Positions 1 through 13,573 of a DNA stretch of 64,000 nt are shown piece after piece. The stretch spans positions 16,127,400 through 16,191,399 of the forward strand of contig OZ034971.1 in NCBI GenBank assembly GCA_964030785.1, read 5' to 3'. How positions within the stretch are numbered: the first letter of the stretch is position 1; every line of letters begins with the position of its first letter. The position numbers and the translations under genes were made by a program. This DNA is from Siderastrea siderea. Lineage: Eukaryota; Cnidaria; Anthozoa; Scleractinia; Rhizangiidae. The notes beneath the pieces were generated by a model. It saw nothing but the letters and a program-made list of their open reading frames with translations, was not told the origin of the DNA and did no database searches.

Positions 1-241
1 TATCGATATACCGGTATTTCAGAAATTATACTCCCAGTTCATTCAGGTGGAGGCTTAGGCAATTCAAACATCAAATGTTTCATTTGCCAAACCTAATGCA
101 AATGAGCAAAAGCTTTTTTTTTTCTGTTTATTTGCATTAGGTTTGGCGCATGAAAAGTTCAGTGTTAAAACTGGTCCTGAGGAAAAATTCATGCCAACCT
201 ATTTATGATTGTCATAACAGTTTTGATAATGGATTTACTAG
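1..241. other. ATIC intron, left part (unresolved)
   Basis: Intronic sequence before exon a. It holds a short inverted pair around a T-run: GCCAAACCTAATGCAAAT near 86 and its near complement near 132, which can fold as a hairpin. No coding signal. Confidence 0.5.
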
Positions 242-315
242 GTAATTGGCATTGGTGCTGGACAGCAGTCTCGTATTCACTGTACCAGGATGGCAGGCGA
301 TAAAGCAAACAACTG
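242..315 (+). CDS. ATIC: ATIC exon a ([16 protein letters not shown] block)
   Basis: The exon follows the acceptor TTTACTAG and ends in TG before the donor gtatga. It opens at codon phase 0 and leaves two bases of a Trp codon that the next exon completes. It encodes [16 protein letters not shown] then MAGDKANN, a highly conserved transformylase segment. Bases 1-241 upstream look like intron and I see no further exon there. Confidence 0.95.
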
Positions 316-3300
316 GTATGATTATATACTCATGGGGGAGTCTTGTTAATTGCTGCGTTTTTGTACGTTTCAGCATTTTATCTTTATTAACTCCAGACTA
401 GACTAGGAGGGTTATATAAAATGGAGAAGAAACAAGTTTTCACGGTGACTGAAATTTAAGTGGCGTTCTCGCTAAAAGCGGTCCACTAGATTTTGCAACC
501 AAAAATAGTTTTCCTTTATTTTTTGTTTGTGAAAAGGGTTTGGTACACATGTATCAAAACCACTTTATTTATTTTCCAATTCCTTATTTTTACTTTGCTA
601 CAAGCCAAAAACCAATTTTGCCCGCAACGGGGTTTCCGGCGGTGATCGAAAGGCTGAAATTTATGGATTTTGAGAGGCGCGCTGCGGCCAATTAGATGCA
701 GTTTCCGGAATGTTGCTTGGACCTAGTATCTAAGGTAGACCGACTAAGTTGACAGACAAATTGTGGAAAAAGTTGATAAATTTTTGAGCATGCCAGGTAA
801 AGTTAAAGACAACCTACTCTGAAGCATATAATGAGATCCCAAAAATGGGCCAAATACAAGAAACAATTTCGCATCGTTTGCGACCTAAATTGGGTTAAAG
901 AACAACATCACAGCAAAGTTCTTACCTTATTTAATCAATTTGCAAGCTCAAACATGCGTATCTCCCTGGATCACATGCGAAAACAGGTTAGAACTCCGCC
1001 ATTGACAGCGTGTTAACATACATGTAAATATCGCTTGTGCCAAAGGTCACTGACATAACCCCAGAACTTGGCAAAAATCCATTTTTCGGGGATGCTAATC
1101 CCTTGCTGTCCAGCAAAATAAATGTCTATAGCTTCCTTTAATGCTCGTACATCCAATATTGATCGAGAACAGGATGAAAGTTGCGTTAAGTTGATAAATC
1201 TTCATGGCGGGTGACGCTCAACAAAGTAAACAACTGTAAATGGTTTGAACCCAGGAGTCATATCATAATTCGGTAAATTGTGATCGTCCGGGTGCCAACA
1301 GCTACCTGCACCTTACAAACGACTGATTGCCGACAATAACAAGACAGACAAAACATAGGCACGCATTGCGTGCTTGACCTATGTTGAAATGACAAGTCTT
1401 ATCCTCGCTTATTTGCGATTTTTAAGACATACTCTGAGGACAAAACAACACGCGATTATTCTTGCAAATACTTCCCCCCTCCACTATGGCACCTGAGTGC
1501 ATAAAGCCCAGTTCAGACGCCGCACCTCCCATGTGTCGTACCAAGTAGTACGTAGTTTTTTGGCAGTTGTACGGTGTCCAAATGAGTTTTTTCGACAGAT
1601 TTCAATTAGGCAAGCCAAAATCTCAGGGTACGGCAAAGTTTGCCACTTAAATACGACCTAGGAGCGAAAATGTAATTGGTACGGCCCATGAGAGGTACGG
1701 CGTCTGAACTGGGCCTAAAACAGCTTTTTCGTTTACACAGCAATACCCTTGGAATGCAAAACAACATCCCGCTAAAAACCCAGTTGGACCAAAATTTGAG
1801 ATAGAGCAACCATCGGGCTAGTAGGCTATAGGCTGAAAAGTCAAACTGACACTAGAACAAAACGACTGCATAAAAACTTCAAATTAAAGTTAAAACTGAA
1901 ACCTCGGACAAGGTCAACTAATGATTGTCTGCATATTACTGAAGAATATAAATCGAGCTCACAACAAGATGTGAAAGAAACAAGTGTAGTAGATAATAAT
2001 TTGAGGAGAGGACAGTCATTGCGGTCACGTTAAAACGTAGCCTGCAGACTGTGCACACTGCAGACCATGCAGACTACGCAGACTGGTATTTTGTTTTCTT
2101 TAAGTAAACTGTGATTTGTTGTACTTTTTAGGACTTTTCACTTTTTGTCGTGTTAAGATGACATGCATGGCCAGCAGCTTGCCGAGTTCTCCAAAAAATG
2201 CCCCGCTATAAGGAATTCTCGAACAATTTCGACAGAAAGATTCGCACCTTCTGGGAGTATTTCATATTCCTTTGCCAGACGATTCAAAAGTACATTTTGG
2301 TTTTGCAGTTAACGAAGTTTCCGAGCTTGAGCGTACCGTGAACTCGCTATGTTACCGTATACATTACAGGTTTAAAAACCTACAGACACGCTTGAACAAG
2401 TTAATCTATGCAAATTGCTATCTTAAACACGTCGCTAAAAAACAATATGTACCCGTATATGATAAAACCAAGAAAGAAATCATTTCTATGTCGGCTGGAA
2501 AATCTGTGGATATGACTGATATAAATCATGGACACAACACCGTAAACTAAAACTAAACCGCATTTTGGGAAGAGAAAACAGGTTTAAAAACCTACTGACA
2601 CGCTTGAATAAACAAGCTAATTTATGCAAATTGCAATCTTATAAACACGTCGCTATAAATTTCAAATTACTAAACACAGCTGTTTCAAACACCTTGCAAA
2701 GTACAGTCAAAATTATCCGTATCAAGCACAGATACAATCTTTTCAACCAACATCTTGCTAAAAGATACATAACCAAAACAGCTGTTTCATAACACAAATC
2801 ATAAAAGAACAAATTAAGTTACAGTTTCTCGTCAACAACTCTATTTTTGGAACGATGTTGATTTTTTTTGTCAAGTACTCACGTTCCACCGTTGGCCACG
2901 ACAAAGTTCAATTTTACCTGCCCTTACAATAGCTTTAGGAAATTACCATCAATTCCACTACACCAAGCCTTTACTGAAAATATAATATTCGAGAGGAAAA
3001 AGTAGAAAAGCACATTTGCGCTGATCGTTTCCGTCCCCATATGTACATTCGACATGGCCGGTGAGCTTAACCTTGTCTGACCTTCAACTTCAGTAAGCGG
3101 ATTCTAACCAGCTCTTTGATTGGTAGAATGTACTCTTAGCTTAGTAGCCTCAATCTGATTGGTGCTACATAGTGCCACATAAATTCCCCCGGGGGGTGTA
3201 CTCCCATGTGAAAGGTGCCTGGATGCACGTCGTCTCGCGTTCTCCGTCTGTTTTAGCATAGCTTTAATTTAAATTTTCCGACGAGCATTCCCGCCCGTCT

Positions 3301-6300
3301 CACATGAGATTTCCCCCCGGATCAAAAATACATACATACATACATACATACATACATACATACATACATACATACATACATACATACATACATACATACA
3401 AACAAACAAACAAACATAGAAAGCGAAAAACTTCACGCTGGCTAAGACCCTATGTTTTCAACATAGGTCAACAATAGACAAACTGACTCATTTGACTAAC
3501 AATAGACCAACGGACATTTGACTAACAAAAGACGGATCGAAACGCACCAATCACGTTTACAGTCTTCACAGCCAATAACATCACGGCTTAACTGACAGAC
3601 GACCAATAACATCACGAGATCGTCGACCAATCAGAACAACGACCAGAGACTTATAACATCTACTGACGATTTACAGTTCACTTGACTCTGATGATGACTT
3701 CCGCTCAGGTTGTCGAAACGTCAGTCAATGTCACCTCAAACAGTCCTTCTCAGGACTACACTCACCCGGACGATCACAATTTACCGAATTATGAAAAGTA
3801 AACAACGTCAATGATTCAAATTTTCTGCTCCTCAAGGAATACAAAACATTTTCAAGATCCCTAGAAAAAGAAAAGAAGTTAATATGTAGTTGAACTCTAA
3901 CAATGAATTTAGACTGTTCAACACCTCCTGCAACTTGGACGCGATTGAGGCAGAAAAATATAATTTGAAAAGTTGCAACGAAAATCGTGGTAGTAGTCCA
4001 GACTCACCTGCCGCCAGAAGGTGAAATGAAATTATTTTCGACTAAGCCTGAGTTTCCGTTATAGCCTTGGTTGTAGTCGTTCAGTAATGGACTTTAGGAA
4101 CCTTCTTTTGAGTAGAAATTGTGAAGTTCGCAGTAGTTAGAATTACTAATCTCCGAAGACTTGGGACGACAAGACAACACGATTCTTGGAGTTTGCTTAC
4201 GTCACAATTTGTCACACAATCTTATCAACGTCGCGCGACAATTAACTTAGTAACAGGTGAAAAAATCCTAACGAAACCTTGCTAAGAACTGCGTAATGTA
4301 GATGTCGAGAAAGGCCTTTGTTAAGGGTCTCCAGTGTCAGTGTAGGGATATTCCGTTCCATAAATTTAACTCCCATGCACTTATAGATATCTACAATATT
4401 TAGCACATTGTATTTATTCTATATGCGGTACTTTTCAGGTTAGAAAAAATGTCATTGCATTTACTAGAAAACGCACTTTGGTCAAACTTGTCAAAAAAGC
4501 GTCTCGCTTTTCATTTATTATCATTTCCGGATTGAATAAATTCTGAGGCACACATATGCAATTGTTGGCTCGTAGTCGTTGATTTTTTTCTACGGCTGGT
4601 TTTGTTTCGCAGCCACCTACAATCTTCAAAATGATTTATTTATTATTTACTGTTTTAGTGGAAAATAGACGACTTGTAAAGTTCACATGAAACTACATCC
4701 GGGGCTCAAGTGGCATATTTTCCATATTCTCACTAGTGAGGGTATCGATGACGTCATTTTCCACTCTTATACACTGTTGTTTGTGCAAAAATACTCTTGT
4801 CTGTATAATAAAAAAGAAATTACTACATGGTGGCTTGAATTTTATTTTCTCGTGGTATGAAAAGACATTATTTTACCACTCGAAAATAAAATTCCCATCT
4901 TCGCGCCGCCGCGTAATACCCTCTATATATTTTGGGTGAACGCCAATGCTCGCACTTCTTTTTTCACTCTTGACAGATGAAAACTGTTAACCACTTTCCA
5001 TAAATTATCATAAAGTGCACAGCGCCTAAAGTGCAAAGGATTTTTTCGCCTGCTACTAAGCTAGACGGGCAACGTTGATAAGATTGTGTGACAAATTGTG
5101 ACATAAGCAAACTCCAAGAATCTTGTTGGGGTCGTTCCAAGTCTTCGGAGATTAGTAATTCTAACTAGTGCGAACTTCACAATTTCTACTCAAAAGAAGA
5201 TTCCTAAATTCCATTACCAAACGACTAGAACCAAAGCTATAACAGAAACTCAGGCGACTTAGTCGAAAGTAATTTCATTTCACCTTCTGGCGGCAGGTGA
5301 GTCTGGACTACTAAAACGATTTTCGTTGCAACTTTTCAAATTATATTTTTCTGCCTCAATCGCGTCCATTTCCAGGAGGTGTTGAACAGTCTAAATTTAT
5401 TGTTGTAGTTCAACTACATAACTTCTTTTCTTTTTCTAGGGATATTGAAAGTGTTTTGTATTCCTTGAAGAGCAGAAAATTTGAATCAACTACCCGACGT
5501 TGTTTACTCTGTCGAGTGTCACCCGCCGTGAATATTTATCAACTTAACGCAACTTTCATCCTGTTCTGGATCAATATTGGATGTACGAGCTTTAAAAGAA
5601 GCTATAGACATTTATTTTGGTGGACAGCAAGGGATTAGCATCCCCGAAAAATGGATTTTTGTCAAGTTCTAGGGTTATGTCAGTGACCTTTGACAGGAGC
5701 TATATTTATATTAACATGCTGTCAATGGCGGAGTTCTAACCTGTTTTCCCTTGTGATCCAGGGAGATACCCGCAAGTTTGAGCTTACAAATTGATTAAAT
5801 AAGGTAAGAACTTTGCTGTGATGTTGTTTCTTAACCCAATTTAGGCCACAAACTATGCGAAATTGTTTCTTATATTTGGCCCATTTTTGGGATCTCATTA
5901 TATGCTTCAGAGTAGGTTGTCTTTAAGTTTACCTGGCATGCTCAAAAATTTATCAACTTTTTCCACAATTTGTCTGTCAACTTAGTCGGTCTACCTTAGA
6001 TACTAGGTCCAAGCAACATTCCGGAAACTGCATCTAATTGGCCGCAGCGCGCCTCTCAAAATCCATAAATTTCAGCCTTTCGATCACCGCCGGAAACCCC
6101 ATTGCCGGCAAAATTGGTTTTTGGCTGTGTAAAATAAATAAAGTGGTTTTGATACATGTGTACCAAACCCTTTTCACAAACAAAAAATAAAGGAAAACTA
6201 TTTTTGGTCGCGAAATCGAGTGGACCACTTTTAGCGAGAATGCCCCTTAAAAGTTTGGATTTAATAGTTAACAAATGGGCACCATGCATACAGTCTGCTG

Positions 6301-9300
6301 AAAACCCTGCTCTCGAACTAACCAGTAGTATGTAAAAAGAATTGCTCCCTTTTATTTATTTATTTATTTATTTATTTTTAATCCATATAAATTGAACCAT
6401 CCCCCGGACAGAAAGTGTCAGATTAAAGAAGGTAAAGTTAATTGCTTCAACCTAAAGGGAGGAATTTTCAAAAATCTTTTTTGTGTTTTCCATACGTTTG
6501 GAGCCTTATGCAAAAATAACAGTAAGATAAGCAGAACTTACACCGATTTCACCTACTGTACGGGCGTGTGCAAACCCAGATTTTTACACTTCATTTGATG
6601 GCTGTGGTTAACCCACGATAATTAGGCCAAAAGGTAACCAAGCACTATACATGTACTCTTTAAACCTTTTCCTTTAACTCGGCAATCATAGCCTTTGGGT
6701 GGGTGGTTAGATAGGTAGGTAGGTGGGTGGGTGGGTGGGTAGGTTGGTAGTCTTGTGTCCAATCCACTGGATTGAATGAGCGATAAGGCTTATCAAGGCC
6801 GGTGCTTAACTCCAGTTCTTTATTGTGAAGTGACTAGGAGTATTACTATCCCCGGGATGGGATGCTAGTCCATAACAGGATTTAACCCCCAGCTGATCTA
6901 TTAGGGTTTCCTTACAGTGCTCTGGTACCTATTTATACGCCTGGTTAGAGAGAGATAATGTGGAGTGAAGTTTTGGGAGGGTAGATTTAAAAGTCCCCCT
7001 AGTAAAGAAATATTAACTTCAGTGCAATGACGTACATTGAACCAAAGCAAGGAGGCTTCAAGTAACTTCAGGAATTCACGACATTCTAAAAATGTGTGCT
7101 CTAGAGAGTCAGGGCCGTTGCAAATTGAACAAATAGCATCATCTGCAATTCCAACACGATTTAAGTCCTAGAAAAAGTGACAGAACACCGTATTTTGCAA
7201 GGTAAAAGTTAGGAATTGCTTTCCATGTATGTTCCAAGTCACTGAGAAGTCTTCCAATCCAACTACGATGCAAGGTTTTAACTGCCGTCCTAAAGCAAGG
7301 GAAGTTTAGCCCTCCCTTACCCAGCGGCTGGTATAGACCATGTCTTTCAATTTTGTCTTTTGTTTTTTGTTTTTTTTTTTCTAGAGGGAAGGAAAAACTT
7401 TCCTTGCATTTGATTAATTACTGCACTGGAACTGACAACATGGAGGCTGCATATGTTAATTGAAAGAGACTAGGGATTTCGCCAACATAGTTCTCCCAAA
7501 AAGTGTTAAATCCAGAGTTAACCACAGACTTAACCTGGTCTCCAATGTTTTGATTATAACAAAGAAGTTTTTCTTCTGGTTTTTAGCTTCTTTGTGCAAC
7601 AAATATGTCCCAAGGAACTTAACTGGTTCGTCTGGACAGTCAAATCCCAGAGGCTTCTTTTTATTGTGTTTGTTAGAGCCAATCCAAAATGCTTGTTTTC
7701 TTTGGAATTAGGTTCTGCCCCCAAATAATGCTGAAAGATTTCATGATCGAAATAGCTGCATTTAAAAAACCAGTATCGCTGACACATCCGCAAATTGTGA
7801 TATTTTACAGTTAAGCCTCGAAGCTATTAGGGAGTTTACCGGTAATATGCTAATTTTTGACCACAAGTTGTTGTGGCAGAGACAGCAGTTTTATTTAGTG
7901 TGTTTCAAAAATAAACATAACTGGAATATGTTGTACTGTGTCTTTTATCTAGCCAAATAAGCTTTTACAAACCAGTTAGACATAATTAGTTGTTGGATTC
8001 ATTTCTACCTGCCAAATTTACCCTAATTTGTACTTAAATAGGAAAAGAAATGTAGGTTAATTGCTACTTTGCTCGATGAGGTTTCATTGATTATGAGTAT
8101 CAAATAAGTCCTGCGCTGGTGTTTAAGTTGGGCCTGAATCAATGCAATTCAAAGCTACTAATCTCTTTCACCCTTTCTCGTAAGGGTGATGTTGTTAAAG
8201 AGACATTGCTGCAAAATATCTGAGTGTACTTTAAGGCATTGACTTGTTTCTATAGCATTCGTTTTTGTTAGAATTGTTCAAGATCATAGTATGTATGATA
8301 AGGGAAGACTTCTTGAAAAAGAAATATATTGCATGATGTTCATAAGTTTGTTCAGCTGGCTTCAGTACATCATTGTTATTTTTCAGGGATTAAGCTGCTA
8401 ATTCGTATTTTATCTGTCATAGTTAATTATTTATTTGTCAATATGTCTTCTTTATCTAAGTAGTGCATTGAAAAAGATTAAGAAAAGTTTAGTGTGGTTT
8501 ATGTAACAATGTCACAAACCTCCCTGCTGATTTTATTATCTTGGTTGTTATTTGGTGAACAGGTGGCTGCGTCAGCATCCTAGAGTTTTAAGTATGGTTT
8601 TCAAGAAAGTAAGTTTAGTTGTTAAATTAGGAATTTACGTGGTGTTTATTCTTACCACATATAGCTCATGGTTGACGTAAATGAAAAAAAGGACTGTTTC
8701 CGTGTTTGCCGTGGGCTCGAATCCCCTTGTAGCCTTGAAATCTTAATTTGAAAGATTAATTTTTTGTGCATTTCATAGATGGTATTTTCAGCTGAGAAAG
8801 TTCCTTACCACTGCGACAAAATTTAATTTTGGGTTTATGCTTTTCGAAGAAAGTCTTCCTTGTTGTAGTGATATTTCCACCAGGGAAACGGGTTGGTTAA
8901 ACAGTCGAAGAAATGCTAACTAAAGGTAACAACTACCGTCACACCTTAAGAATTTGAGTCATGCTATAAGGTACTGCAAGAAATTTTCCAAATGTGATCC
9001 CTGGGCCAAACAATAGCGAAAGTCGACACGAGTTCCATCTCTCTGAGAGTGCACGTGTCAACGAGAAATCGTGACAGTTAGAGGCTAAACAAGAGTAACC
9101 AGTTTGATCATCCACTGATTTTGATTAAACTTTGAGCAGATTCAGATTCTTCAACAGCATGCAAGGGTCTTTTAGAGTGCACGTTGTGGCTGGGGTGTAA
9201 CTGTATTTATTTTGGCAGAGCTTGTCATGAAGTAACCTGAATAGTTTTCGGGGCCAAGATCAAGACATACAAAAGCCCTTGTTTCTGTTTATTTTTGGTG

Positions 9301-12300
9301 TTTACCTTAATGTTTCGTTTCCTTTCTCATTCAAGATCTTCTCTCGATGGTGCAATGTGTCACACCAAAACTCCTGTTGTCTTACAACTTTAAAAAAAAG
9401 TAGAGTAATAACTTTGGCCAATCCCGGCCTTAAGACATTTCCTTAAGGCATTGTGTCTTGTGGGATTTTCAGACTGAAAGTTGTTGAGGAGCAGGGGGGG
9501 GGGGGGGGGGGTGATTTTTAAGTCTAAAGGTCTTCGTGTCTATCCTTGTTCTCATAATGGTTTCAATTTCTTTGTAAATGGCAGTGCTTCAACTTTATCA
9601 AACAATGAGATCATGCAAGGTTTCTTTATGTTAGCTGTGTTATTCCATGAAGAACCTTCTTTTCCGTTCCTCTGAAACTCCATTTACCTGTTGAGTTTGT
9701 TTAGGTGAAGCCGGATGGGAATAGACTTGCTGGCCATATGTGCCTATCATATTCCTTAGTTCTTTCCTGCATTGATCTGCCTGTTTTGCTCACAGGAAAT
9801 ACGTACATATCTGGAAACGTATTGTTAAAGATTACTAACTGGGCTTGGTAGCATTGTTGGGGAGAGCGTAGTGAACAAAGCTAGGAGTTGTTGTTGCACT
9901 AAATTACAAAAAAAGGCTTTGTTGTGGCAATTACAGCACCATTGCTAGTTTACTGCCATTGCCACCCACTTGTGAAGATAACTGTAATTCAGCCCTTTGG
10001 CTGCAAGTGTTCATTATATGAACCCATGTTTGTGAGATCCTAGCGCTAGAACAGTCTTATGAGTGTTCTCACTTTGTAGCAATTTTGTAGAAAGTGTTGT
10101 GTTAGTAGAGGACATGCACTAATCTTTTCCAGGTTTTCTTCCTGGGTTGTTGGGGTAATTGTTGAGTGTGACATTGAGTTGGAGAAAGTCTGGTGGCTGT
10201 CTCTTTGCTTTAGCCATTGAGGCTTGCTGGAATACTCTTGGGTACACACTGGTGTAGGCAGCAGTGCTGGTTTGGAGTAGATGCTGTTTATCTGATTTGG
10301 ATATAGTGTTGCATGGTGTCTTGCTTGATCTCGGTTGATATTTGTGTGTTGCACTTTGTGTTGTCATACACCCATGATTTGCATGGGTAAATTTGTGTGC
10401 ACATTGCTGTTGTTGACTCTTGTTGGTTATCTGGTCACAGTGTGCTTAAACATGGAGGAAACCTACAAAAGGGAGGCTGAGGTGTTCAGCCTGTCAATCA
10501 CAAATCCCAAGGGGTGCCGATGGAGGCATTTGATTGACTCACTTTCCAGTCCAAAAGGGACGTGCTTTCCAGTCGAACGTTCTCGCATTACTCGCAAAAT
10601 TAGTAACCGATGAACAAAATAAATAGTTAGTTTATCCTCGGCAAAATCGGTGGATAATTCTTGGATAATCGCACGAATGGAAACATCGTGTATGTTCACC
10701 CCGAATTTTTGCAATGACAATTTTCTGAAGACGAAAAGAGTCAAGAGGCGAAATACCAGGCGCTATAAAAGCAAACCGAAACCGATAAATAATAAACATC
10801 TCGATCCGTATGAATACAGCTTTTGCAAAACAAAACGAAGTATAAAATAAACAAAATAGCATTCTAACTCTTCCAAGATTTTTCGGCGAAACTATTACTT
10901 CTGTATAATGGTTTATAACAAGATCGAGCCGATGAAAGAAACCCAAAGGGTGAGACCATTATGAGCATTATGAGGAAACTGTTTTGGTATTAAACTCCGC
11001 AGAATTTGAATAATTAGTCTCGCGTTTATCGGAGTTTCTCTCGAGTTTATCAACTCTAGTTGAGAACCTCAGACTCCCACGTAAATTGCAACGTTTTAGA
11101 GTTAAATGAGATTTGACGGTTTACCTGTATTTTGTACACTATACATTTAGTATCCACAGCTTAGTTTATTCTAGATTTATTCATTCGTTGTTCGGATAAA
11201 CAAACAAACATTCTACGTGATATCAACTGCGTGATCATTACGTTGGCGTCTACCATTACAAAATTAGATTGAAACCAACCGAGCATTTCAAGGGGGCGAA
11301 GCCTTCCCCTTTCTAAGATAATAGGTGCGGCTTTTGGTTGTGAACGTCCATGGATTCTGATACTTAAAGTGCTGCCCTCGCTTTCTCATTGGGTGAACCA
11401 CTGGTTTGGCATATACTAAAACAATTATTCACCAAAGTGGAGATGAATAGTGGTGGATATTTGCCGAGCTAAGAAGAGATTGGTAGAGATGTTTTGTGGC
11501 TACTGAAGGGTATTGAATGCAGGTGTTGCAGATGTTGGACCTGTTCGTGATGCTTCTCCTTGGAGTTCAACTTATCGCAACTCTCATTGGAATCATAAGG
11601 AAAGCAAAGAAGAGTAGAGAAAGTTTTAAGAGAGCAGTTCTTGATTGCTCTTAAAACATGGAGTTGGTGTGCAGGGTGTCACATTGTATACACACACTTA
11701 TGTCATCGTGGTGCCAGAAATGGACACTACAACTGGGGCTAGTCTGCCAGATTTCATTTACTCCCAGTTTCATGGCAATGCTGCCACCTTCTGAAAGTTG
11801 TATATTTGCTTCAGACTGTTTAACAGCTTTAACAGCTAGTATTTAAATTGATGGGCTTAGCATGGTGCAAAAGTAAGTGGTGGTGAACACAATATTTAAA
11901 CATTTCATTTTGGGGGCGGTATCATGTATTCATTTTAATTAGCTTTTGTTGGGGAGGGCGGTAGGGTAAAAGTTGGTTATGCTTCCGTAGTACCAAGCCC
12001 TTCTATTTTCCCTTTAAATATGTTAAACGTATAGGTTTTAGTTGGACGTCAAAAAATTTCATTTGGAAATAGAATGGGGACATTAAGTTGAACATCCACG
12101 GGGCAGATATTATTAGTTGGTTGTAAGCTAGCAGACACCTCACTAGAGTGGTAATTAACTTACAAATAGTAACTCACAAAAGATCTATTTCCCTTGTTGA
12201 ACCAAAGTGAAACATTGAAAGAGGTTCACTTTTCGGTTGACAAAGTGGGTATTCACGATTGTTAGATTCAAAAGTGAATGATTTCAAGTGTTTTTTGTTT

Positions 12301-13516
12301 ATTTTTCAGGGAGTCAAGAGAGCAGAGATGTCAAATGCCATTGACGTCTATGTTAATGGGACAGTTGGACAGGTTATGATTATCAACTATTTGCCTTGCA
12401 GTATTGAATGACTGACAGTGTGTATTCATTCAGACACTGTTTTCATTACCTTGCATTTCTTTGCCAACCTTACTCGCATGAAAAAAGTATCTTTTCGACC
12501 TGAAAGGCTTAACAAAATCACTCAAAAGGTGAACAAGAGTATACTCGAGGGATATTGCAAACATTGGTATACTTTTTTTCCACCCACTACAGGATACAGA
12601 CAAAACATCTTGGGAGGAACTGTTCGAAAACCCACCAGAACTTCTTACAGAGGTATGTTCACATTCACACAGCAATACTTTTTTCACTTTCTTCTCACTC
12701 TACAATCAGGTTTAGAGACCGTGGTATTCTTTTAAAGAACTCATTTGCTTACATATCATCATCACCATTCCCTCTTAGCTGTAGATGATACTTTAAAAAT
12801 AAAATGCAGCTTTGTCCGCAAGGAGAGGAGGTGCCTTTAGTAGTATTTAGCAGCTGGCTATGACAGCTAAGTATACGATATCGTGATGGGTAAATGCCCA
12901 AAGTACATGTAACAACCTATTGCTTGGCACAAAACCATATTGAGGACCATACTGTAAAATTCCGATAATAAGCCTACCCCTTCCCAAAAAAATTGCCTTC
13001 CCGAATATACACCCCCGCCCATCTCATTTGCAAAAAGCCCTCCTATAATAAGCCCCTCCTCCCCCCCAAATATAAGCCAAGATCATCCTGGATAGGGCAC
13101 CAACTGAAGCACTTGGAGCACTTGCAAATGCAACGCTGCCTTTAGATGTATAATTTAATAAATGACAACAACAAAAACAACATGATCATCCGAGGTTTAG
13201 TCCATCACAGTCATAACACTTGCTCTAAGGACACTGTTCAAATTCAGGACTGGAATGCCCTGCCTATCGAGATGAGAAACCTATCTTATCTCGATACTTT
13301 TAGAACACTGTTAGCATAATAGGTTTCAATTTTAAAGTAGCTTCCCATTTTCTTCCACTTTTAAGTAGAACTTTGGTGTCAACCCCCCTCTTAATTCATT
13401 TCCAATTATATTTAAATATTAGCATTTTAGCATTTTTAGTTAAATTTTATCTTTTATTTTACAGTGCCCTATTAAAAACCACCTTGCGCGATATAGGCCA
13501 TCTGTATAAAGAATTG

Positions 13517-13573
<57 letters not shown>

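Larger units (their letters stand above)
1235..3794 (+). mobile_element. 2.56-kb insertion with 12-bp target duplication and hammerhead motif (Penelope-like candidate)
   Basis: The insertion interrupts the left arm of the surrounding TTAA element. The target duplication AAAGTAAACAAC is exact at 1223-1234 and 3795-3806, and the uninterrupted homologous site survives in the right arm near 5505. The insert ends in a perfect 31-base inverted repeat (1264-1294 and 3763-3793). Near its right end is a hammerhead-like motif. Penelope-like retroelements carry hammerheads and make 10-15 bp duplications, so that class is my preferred reading, but no reverse transcriptase is visible. It would be non-autonomous or degenerate. 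Confidence 0.65.
460..6246. mobile_element. TTAA-flanked element with 1.2-kb inverted arms (non-autonomous)
   Basis: TTAA stands at both edges (456-459, 6247-6250). The termini are inverted copies, sharing TTCTCGCTAAAAG and then long homology. The right arm is continuous from 5038 to 6246. The left arm is its complement but split: 460-1234 and 3807-4270, interrupted by the insertion 1235-3794. The loop at about 4271-5037 has no transposase, only a palindromic MITE. TTAA target duplication with inverted ends fits piggyBac or Kolobok-type DNA transposons; I cannot tell which. The ORFs shown in both arms are mirror copies of the same non-coding repeat, not genes. Confidence 0.8.

Noticed and set aside
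2272..2792. Two small related ORFs inside the 2.56-kb insertion
   Set aside because: They overlap an imperfect DNA duplication. Similarity of the peptides follows from that, and no domain is recognisable.
6034..6289. ORFs in the right arm of the long TTAA element
   Set aside because: The same text occurs inverted at 460-700 without an open frame of matching length; not conserved as coding.
8662..8722. tRNA-like A box (TAGCTCATGG) and B box (GGCTCGAATCC)
   Set aside because: Spacing is possible for a SINE, but no cloverleaf, tail or second copy was seen.
10046..10946. Cluster of overlapping ORFs of 66-104 codons on both strands
   Set aside because: Mutually overlapping, no homology, inside an ATIC intron; chance frames.
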